Shown: positions 58,677 to 64,000 of the stretch, one piece after another
Position numbering within the stretch: the first letter of the stretch is position 1
Layout of the letters: each line of letters opens with the position of its first letter
Assembly: GCA_965230215.1 (NCBI GenBank)
Contig: CBDDKN010000002.1
Span: 124,001-188,000 of the forward strand
Origin: RFSX01 sp965230215
Lineage (GTDB): Bacteria; Bacteroidota; Bacteroidia; Chitinophagales; Saprospiraceae
Length of the DNA: 64,000 nt
Direction of reading: 5' to 3'
The notes under the pieces: generated by a model
Database searches by the model: none
Told to the model about the DNA's origin: nothing
The model's input: only the letters and a program-made list of their open reading frames with translations
Program-made: the position numbers and the translations under genes

Positions 58677-59227
58677 TAGTCCTCGGTACTTTTTGTCTCT
58701 CTAATTCCGATATCCTTACTCTTTTTCCTTGGAAGGATAACAGCTACATCTTCAACCAATATATTAAGTACTTGTTTAGAAGATCCTTCATAATATTGTC
58801 TCACAAAACCACTTGTATCTACAAGGGCATAATCAGCATCTTTAATCCGATTAAATTTCGCATCGGATGACTCTGGTTTATAGTAATGGACAACAGATTT
58901 AGAAGACCATCCCTGACTCTTAGTCATAGTCTTGTCGAAAGATACAAACTGGAATGTGTATGCGTTTTTAAACTGATCTATTAATGAAGAATCAAGATTT
59001 GACAGGGTACCCTTCAATTTGACTACAGATGTACGATGGGCCATTATCTCATATAAGCGCGTTTTATCCTGGTTGGTAAAACTGTAGGCGTCCATGAATC
59101 TATCCTTGGTCTTCAGATCGGAAATCTTGTCTTTGCGCCATTCAAGCCCACTGTTGAGGAAATACCACGAACCAATCGGCAAGCCGATTAGAAGGAGTAA
59201 AACCAATATTGTCTTAAAGTACTTCAT
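58676..59227 (-). CDS. SCO-like thioredoxin-fold protein lacking cysteines
   Basis: The 183-residue protein has one N-terminal anchor (ILVLLLLIGLPIGSWYFLNS). Its place between subunit IV and DUF420 is where Bacteroidota oxidase clusters normally carry a SCO copper chaperone, and its end (DADYALVDTSGFVRQYYEGS, then VEDVAVILP) resembles the C-terminus of SCO proteins. However, there is no Cys at all, so the CxxxC copper site is missing. It may be a diverged structural relative that no longer binds copper that way. Confidence in the relationship is moderate. Confidence 0.65.
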   Translation of the reverse strand: MKYFKTILVLLLLIGLPIGSWYFLNSGLEWRKDKISDLKTKDRFMDAYSFTNQDKTRLYEIMAHRTSVVKLKGTLSNLDSSLIDQFKNAYTFQFVSFDKTMTKSQGWSSKSVVHYYKPESSDAKFNRIKDADYALVDTSGFVRQYYEGSSKQVLNILVEDVAVILPRKKSKDIGIRETKSTED

Positions 59228-59246
59228 TATATGATCTAGGGTTTAT

Positions 59247-59271
59247 AAAAAAAGCCACCTTGTGGTGGCTT
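59247..59271 (-). terminator. Terminator after the cytochrome oxidase subunit IV gene
   Basis: AAGCCACC/GGTGGCTT with a TTGT loop (59252-59271) is followed on the minus strand by seven T (59247-59253). It lies between the subunit IV stop and the SCO-like gene, so part of the transcription should end here, separating structural from assembly genes. Confidence 0.82.
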
Positions 59272-59276
59272 CGTTT

Positions 59277-59714
59277 TTATCCTTTAGTAAATTTTTCTGA
59301 CTTAATTATCCAAGCCTCGCCGATCTGACTTTCAGACGATGTGTCTGGAGCCCGGTTTTCAGCTTTCTCTTTATTCTTTTGAATAATGAGATCTCTCCTT
59401 TTCTGCCAGTCGCTACCTTCATAGAAGAAAGCTACGATAGCCCATATAAGTAACATGGTCGGTAACAATACCGAACGTACAAGTCCAGGGACCTCATACT
59501 TCATGTGCATAAACTCATAAATAATAAGGTAAGCCTTTGTAAGACTAAGTACAATCATAACAAGTGCAATGATATATCCAGGCATCATAAGTGAACCACC
59601 AAACATGTGCCCTTTACCTGTCAATGCAAACAATACTTCGAAGATGGTAATGAAAGCCAAAATCAAGATTGTCTTTAACGCTATTTTTTTTGATTTCTCG
59701 TAAGAATGACCCAT
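59277..59714 (-). CDS. Cytochrome c oxidase subunit IV (caa3/CyoD type)
   Basis: The 145-residue protein has three membrane segments (ILILAFITIFEVLFALTG, GYIIALVMIVLSLTKAYLII, SVLLPTMLLIWAIVAFFYE), the prokaryotic subunit IV pattern, with KAYLIIYEFMHMKYE between them. A polar 40-residue C-terminal tail faces the cytoplasm. It lies 12 bases after the second subunit III gene. Confidence 0.9.
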   Translation of the reverse strand: MGHSYEKSKKIALKTILILAFITIFEVLFALTGKGHMFGGSLMMPGYIIALVMIVLSLTKAYLIIYEFMHMKYEVPGLVRSVLLPTMLLIWAIVAFFYEGSDWQKRRDLIIQKNKEKAENRAPDTSSESQIGEAWIIKSEKFTKG

Positions 59715-59726
59715 TGTAAATTTGAT

Positions 59727-60575
59727 TTAGATTAGATAGAATACAAGGAATACAAATACCCAAACAAGGTCTACAAAGTGCCAGTATAGGCCAATCTTTT
59801 CAACCATCTCATATCCGTTTTTCCTTTCTACATACAGACCTGTGGCCACATTGACACAGATAATAAGTAAAAAGGCAACTCCAGATAGAACGTGGAATCC
59901 GTGAAATCCTGTAATGAAGAAAAACAAAGCACCAAATGCACGAGGGCCAAAGCTTTGTTGTTTTATTTTACCAGCATCTTCGCCTTCAGTAACGCGATAA
60001 TCAAGTTGATGCCATTCACCATCATGCTTATGAATTAAGTAAGGATCACCTGCAACAAAAGTGTCTCCTTCTTTTATATCATGTCCATCACCTTCAAGGT
60101 ATACGCCTGATTCTGTATGAGCACTAAAAGGATTGGTTGTTACAGTCACATGTTCCTTTCCGATTAATGTTGACCACTCCCAAGCCTGAGAGCCAAGGAA
60201 ACCAAGACCTCCGATAATTGTGAGTACCATCCAGAAAACAACACCGTTTTTGTTTTCTCTGTGACCTTCCTGCACGGCACGTACCATCGTGTACGAACTG
60301 AATAGAAGGATAAAGGTCATAAGTGTTACAAAGTAAAGTGGTTTGTGGTGTAATCCTCCAGGGAATGTACTGAACACATGATCTGGAATAGGCCATGTTG
60401 GCATACTCGCCCTTAAGGCACCATAGGCAATCAGAAATCCAGCAAAAGTGAAAGCATCTGATAATAGGAAATACCACATCATCAACTTACCATAACTGGC
60501 CTTGAAGGGCTGCTTACCCCCTTCCCACAATTTTTCATCTACTTCCTGAGCAGGATGCGTCATAGTATCTGCCAT
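59727..60575 (-). CDS. Cytochrome c oxidase subunit III, long form with hydrophilic insert
   Basis: The 282-residue protein has subunit III helices with MWYFLLSDAFTFAGFLIAYG, SSYTMVRAVQEGHREN, FFFITGFHGFHVLSGVAFLL and YWHFVDLVWVFVFLVFYLI. Between helices (about 140-210) lies a hydrophilic stretch with several His and acidic residues (SAHTESGVYLEGDGHDIKEG and following), not found in the mitochondrial-type protein. It is six bases after the shorter subunit III gene; the pair is typical of Bacteroidota caa3 oxidases. Confidence 0.92.
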   Translation of the reverse strand: MADTMTHPAQEVDEKLWEGGKQPFKASYGKLMMWYFLLSDAFTFAGFLIAYGALRASMPTWPIPDHVFSTFPGGLHHKPLYFVTLMTFILLFSSYTMVRAVQEGHRENKNGVVFWMVLTIIGGLGFLGSQAWEWSTLIGKEHVTVTTNPFSAHTESGVYLEGDGHDIKEGDTFVAGDPYLIHKHDGEWHQLDYRVTEGEDAGKIKQQSFGPRAFGALFFFITGFHGFHVLSGVAFLLIICVNVATGLYVERKNGYEMVEKIGLYWHFVDLVWVFVFLVFYLI

Positions 60576-60581
60576 TTGAAA

Positions 60582-61172
60582 TTATTTACAAACTAATAAG
60601 AATATCAACAAATAAATCCATAGTATATCTACAAAGTGCCAGTAATGTAAAACGAGTTGAAATCTGGTCTTTCGTTTTTCTGTCACTATATATTTCAGTG
60701 TAAAAGCATGAATTATGGCCACCGTAATTCCAGCGATACCACCCAAAACGTGAACCGCATGAAGGCCAGTAATTAAATAAAGAAATGAACCCGAAACGCT
60801 GGCCTTAAGATCAACGCCAACATTAAACAGTGCATTCCATCCGTGATATTGCAAGCTCACGAAGCTTATCCCAAGTACAAATGTAACCAGCAACAAGCCT
60901 CTATACAGAGCAGCATTTCCGTTAAGGAAGCTTCTGTAAGAGATGTGCAAAGCAACACTACTCAATACGATACATGCTGTTGAGTAATAGAATTGAGCAG
61001 GAAGCGTATATTCCAACCAGTTACCTGCTGCACTCTTGACTATATAGGCACTTGTTAAAGCGCCAAACATCATAATGATGCTTGCAAAAGAAACATACAA
61101 GGCAAACTTTTGCGGATGGATTCTATTCCTGAACGTATTTTGATTAATAGCTGCCACTTTCATATTATCCAA
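60582..61172 (-). CDS. Cytochrome c oxidase subunit III, short form
   Basis: The 196-residue protein has five membrane helices with FALYVSFASIIMMFGALTSA, LYLITGLHAVHVLGGIAGIT and LHYWHFVDILWIYLLIFLLV, the subunit III HxxHV and WHFVDxLW signatures. Its first eight bases overlap the end of ctaB. Confidence 0.93.
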   Translation of the reverse strand: MDNMKVAAINQNTFRNRIHPQKFALYVSFASIIMMFGALTSAYIVKSAAGNWLEYTLPAQFYYSTACIVLSSVALHISYRSFLNGNAALYRGLLLVTFVLGISFVSLQYHGWNALFNVGVDLKASVSGSFLYLITGLHAVHVLGGIAGITVAIIHAFTLKYIVTEKRKTRFQLVLHYWHFVDILWIYLLIFLLVCK

Positions 61173-62061
61173 TTAAGTAAAAGATTAATACCAGAGGTAA
61201 ATAGAAAAAGGAGCTGAACATCAAGCTGCGCGCAGAGACATTAGAAGGCCTCCATTGCAAAACCATGCTCTTATATATATAATACAAAGTCACAGCTATA
61301 ATACCTGACATACTTAATGCACTTAAACTGGCTCCGTAAAAATGCGCGATCAATACTATTGGAAGTATTAAAGCAGCATAAAGGGCAGAGTAAGCTCCTA
61401 AATTCCTGTCAATATTACCATTACCATCTCTAGGCAACAGTTTATAGTTGGCTTTGCTGTAATCGTCAAATGAAAGAAAAGAAATAGCCCAAAAATGTGG
61501 AAACTGCCATAAAAACTGAATCAGGAACAATGTGATGCCCAAGAGTGTAAATCCACCTGAGAAGGCAACCGTTCCGATCAATACTGGCAGAGCTCCAGGT
61601 ATCGCACCTATAGCTACTGAAAGCGTTGTATATCGCTTAAGAGGCGTATATACAAAAGCGTACAGTATAAAGGAAGACATACCGAGGAATGCAGCCAATG
61701 GGTTTATGAGACCCAAACATATCGTACCAAACACCAGTAACAATCCACTGATCAGAACTGCTTCTGACGAACGCATTCGATCACTGGCAAGCGGTCTTAA
61801 TTTGGTTCTTTCCATCATGGAATCAAACTCTTTTTCCAAGACTTGATTCACTGCATTGGCAGCACCTGTTATGGCCATTCCTCCAACAAAAAGCAAAGTC
61901 AGTACAGGCCAAGAGAAACTCACGCCCGCAGCAACCAAATAGGCCAGACATGATGATATGACTACCATCAGTGATAACCTAAACTTGGTAAGCACATAGA
62001 TATCATCCATCTTGCTGATGCGCACTCCAGACTCAATCTTTCTTGCTATTGCTTTACTCAT
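61165..62061 (-). CDS. ctaB: Protohaem IX farnesyltransferase (haem O synthase)
   Basis: The 298-residue membrane prenyltransferase adds the farnesyl chain to haem B for haem-copper oxidases. The first Asp-rich site is NAVNQVLEKEFDSMMERTKL with RPLAS, and the second is SFLSFDDYSKANYKLLPRDG. About nine membrane segments are visible. It lies between ctaD and subunit III within the oxidase operon. Confidence 0.95.
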   Translation of the reverse strand: MSKAIARKIESGVRISKMDDIYVLTKFRLSLMVVISSCLAYLVAAGVSFSWPVLTLLFVGGMAITGAANAVNQVLEKEFDSMMERTKLRPLASDRMRSSEAVLISGLLLVFGTICLGLINPLAAFLGMSSFILYAFVYTPLKRYTTLSVAIGAIPGALPVLIGTVAFSGGFTLLGITLFLIQFLWQFPHFWAISFLSFDDYSKANYKLLPRDGNGNIDRNLGAYSALYAALILPIVLIAHFYGASLSALSMSGIIAVTLYYIYKSMVLQWRPSNVSARSLMFSSFFYLPLVLIFYLIG

Positions 62062-62095
62062 GTTGACTAATTCTTAATCTTTTTGTTCTTATATA

Positions 62096-63946
62096 TTAAT
62101 GGTCACCTGCCGTTTCGTCGGCACCCATAGGTTCCCATTGTGGAATATATTCTTTACCATCTTTACCATAGTCATATGCCCATCTGTGAACAACTGGAAT
62201 TTTTCCAGGCCAGTTACCGTGACCTGCATTAATAGGTGTTGTCCACTCCAATGTATTGGCTCCGTATGGATTCTTCTCAGTCATTTTCTTTCCTTTGAAA
62301 ATGCTATAGAAGAAATTCACAACGAATAAAAGTTGTAATCCAAATACGATGATAGCCGCCACAGTGATGAATTGGTTCATAGGACCAAAGTGGCTGAATG
62401 ATTCAAATGTTTCGAAGCTGTAGTATCTTCTTGGAACACCAGCCATACCGATGTAATGCATAGGCCAGAATATCGCGTAAGCACCAATCATTGTTCCCCA
62501 GAAGTGAATACGACCAAGTGTCTCATTCATAAACCTTCCGAACATTTTAGGGAACCAGTGGTAGATACCAGCAAACATTCCAAAGAAGGCAGCGATACCC
62601 ATAACAATGTGGAAGTGGGCCACAACGAAGTATGTATCGTGCATTTGAATGTCAATCGCAGAGTTTCCTAAGAAAATACCTGTCAATCCACCAGAGATAA
62701 ACATAGAAACGAATCCTATAGCAAAAAGCATGGCGGAGTTGAACCGTATGTTACCCCCATAGAGGGTGGTAATCCAGTTAAACACTTTCACCGCGGACGG
62801 TATCGCAATAATCAGTGTGAAGATCACAAAGAAGTTGGATAAGAACGGGTTAACACCTGACATAAACATGTGGTGAGCCCAAACGATGAAAGATAAAAAT
62901 CCAATTGCAAGAATCGAAAGTACCATAGCCTGGTAACCAAAAATCGGCTTTCTGGCGTGTACAGATAATACTTCCGACACGATACCCATGGCAGGCAATA
63001 TGATAATATATACTTCAGGGTGACCTAAGAACCAGAATAAGTGCTGGAACAGAATAGGACTACCTCCTACTCTATCAAGAGCCTGTCCCTGAATGAAGAT
63101 TTCATTTAAAAAGAAACTTGTACCCAAACCTCTGTCGAACATCAACATAAAGAAACCTGATGCCAATACAGGGAATGAAAGTAAACCAAGGATTGCAGTA
63201 ACAAAGAAAGCCCATATTGGAAGAGGCATTCTCCACATACTCATACCTTTTGTTCTAAGGTTTAGTACAGTAGTAATGTAGTTGATACCACCTAATAGAA
63301 CTGACACAACAAATAAGGTAAGGCTGATCAACCATAGGGTCATTCCTGTACCGGATCCCGTGGATGCCTGTGGTAAAGCACTCAATGGTGGATATCCTGT
63401 CCAACCTCCTGAGAAAGGACCAGTGCTAAGGAACAGAGAGTAGAACATGACCGCACCTGCAAGGAAGAAGAACCAATATGACAACATATTCAAGAATGGT
63501 GATGCCATATCACGTGCTCCCAATTGCAATGGAATCAATAAGTTACTGAATGTACCACTCAGACCTGCTGTCAATACAAAGAATACCAGAATGGTACCGT
63601 GCATTGTAACCAAGGCATAATAAAACTCAGGTGAAAGTGTACCGATACCGTTTTCGACAACGATCCATTTACCCAATATTGGTTTCAACCAATCCAAGTC
63701 TGCTTCTGGAAAACCCAACTGCAGTCTGAAGACGATTGACATCGCTGCACCTACAATAGCCCAAAAGATACCTGTGATAAGAAATTGCCTTGCAATGATC
63801 TTATGATCCATTGAGAAGATATAGTGCGAGATGAAATTCGACTGATATTTGTCACCGTGATGATGATCATGAAAATGGTCATCATAACCATTCTCTTCAA
63901 TCATTACTGCTACTTTATCGTTCGGATCAACTGTTACGTGTGCCAT
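62096..63946 (-). CDS. ctaD: Cytochrome c oxidase subunit I
   Basis: The 616-residue catalytic subunit reduces oxygen and pumps protons. A low-spin haem His is in ALVMHGTI-type TMHGTILVFFVL; the CuB His and cross-linked Tyr are in WFLGHPEVYIIILPAMGIVS; the CuB His pair is in IVWAHHMFMSG; and the haem ligands are in HDTYFVVAHFHIVMGIAAFF. About twelve helices follow a His-rich N-terminal stretch (DDHFHDHHHGDKYQ). It heads the visible part of the operon. Confidence 0.97.
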   Translation of the reverse strand: MAHVTVDPNDKVAVMIEENGYDDHFHDHHHGDKYQSNFISHYIFSMDHKIIARQFLITGIFWAIVGAAMSIVFRLQLGFPEADLDWLKPILGKWIVVENGIGTLSPEFYYALVTMHGTILVFFVLTAGLSGTFSNLLIPLQLGARDMASPFLNMLSYWFFFLAGAVMFYSLFLSTGPFSGGWTGYPPLSALPQASTGSGTGMTLWLISLTLFVVSVLLGGINYITTVLNLRTKGMSMWRMPLPIWAFFVTAILGLLSFPVLASGFFMLMFDRGLGTSFFLNEIFIQGQALDRVGGSPILFQHLFWFLGHPEVYIIILPAMGIVSEVLSVHARKPIFGYQAMVLSILAIGFLSFIVWAHHMFMSGVNPFLSNFFVIFTLIIAIPSAVKVFNWITTLYGGNIRFNSAMLFAIGFVSMFISGGLTGIFLGNSAIDIQMHDTYFVVAHFHIVMGIAAFFGMFAGIYHWFPKMFGRFMNETLGRIHFWGTMIGAYAIFWPMHYIGMAGVPRRYYSFETFESFSHFGPMNQFITVAAIIVFGLQLLFVVNFFYSIFKGKKMTEKNPYGANTLEWTTPINAGHGNWPGKIPVVHRWAYDYGKDGKEYIPQWEPMGADETAGDH

Positions 63947-63971
63947 ATTCTATATTATTTAGATATTATTT

Positions 63972-64000
63972 TTAATTCTGTTCGTCTGTTGTTTTGTCGG
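63972..64000 (-). CDS. Probable 3' end of cytochrome c oxidase subunit II gene
   Basis: Only 29 bases are in the window. One minus-strand frame reads DKTTDEQN and a stop at 63972-63974, an acidic tail as often seen on subunit II, whose gene normally precedes ctaD. Other frames also stay open this close to the edge, so the call rests mainly on gene order. Confidence 0.4.

Overview
The window is a chromosomal segment of a Bacteroidota bacterium, probably of the Saprospiria type. Seen directly: the ribosomal super-operon in the usual Bacteroidota order (rpsL-rpsG-fusA-rpsJ...rpoA-rplQ, no tuf after fusA, carA-eno behind it), promoters of the TTG/TTTG + TAnnTTTG class in front of rpsL, rpsJ, carA, both tRNAs and several single genes, no purine-rich Shine-Dalgarno pattern, a type B (CHU_C) type IX secretion sorting domain, and secreted proteins with CDSLVI or CTDPxAxNY repeats. 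The narrower assignment is inference.

Layout. 1-3055, minus strand: sucD (cut by the window edge), a divIC/ftsB-like gene, eno and carA. 3103-21338, minus strand: about 18 kb of translation genes in one direction, with one promoter before rpsL, a second before rpsJ, an internal terminator-like hairpin between rpsD and rpoA, and a strong terminator after rplQ. 21.5-30.1 kb: an SSAT-like acetyltransferase, a prenyl synthase plus glycosyltransferase pair, a lipoprotein amidohydrolase, metF and two tandem FG-GAP propeller proteins. 30.4-36.4 kb: tRNA-Leu(CAA), a TolC/HlyD export pair without its inner-membrane pump, a DUF2064 glycosyltransferase, a secreted C1 peptidase and an alpha/beta hydrolase. 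36.4-43.7 kb: a DUF900-like hydrolase, a patatin/beta-barrel protein, a WYL regulator and a group of poorly known cytoplasmic proteins. 43.7-49.3 kb: a lipoprotein cytochrome c, a large repeat-rich secreted protein whose sorting domain is out of frame behind a (GAA)9 tract, an HxlR regulator facing an NTF2-like enzyme across a TTGCAA-rich operator region, and small membrane or secreted proteins. 49.26-49.62 kb is a non-coding repeat cluster beside tRNA-Arg(TCT). 49.8-57.8 kb: a second glycosyltransferase paired with an LpxH-like phosphoesterase, an MBL hydrolase, a lipoprotein, a ribB-PaaI-ung-DUF423 run and two outer-membrane beta-barrels. 57.8-64.0 kb, minus strand: a caa3-type cytochrome oxidase cluster (ctaD, ctaB, two subunit III genes, subunit IV, a cysteine-free SCO-like protein, DUF420, a CPMC membrane protein), with the likely tail of the subunit II gene at the edge.

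The features most worth a second look are: the frame break at the (GAA)9 tract that separates a 995-residue secreted protein from its T9SS sorting domain (47.3 kb); the repeat cluster at tRNA-Arg; the two paralogous glycosyltransferases each locked to a lipid-pathway gene; the cysteine-free SCO-like protein; the RibBA whose GTP cyclohydrolase half has lost its zinc ligands; and palindromes overlapping the promoters of the export operon and the HxlR locus. No CRISPR array, insertion sequence or prophage was seen.
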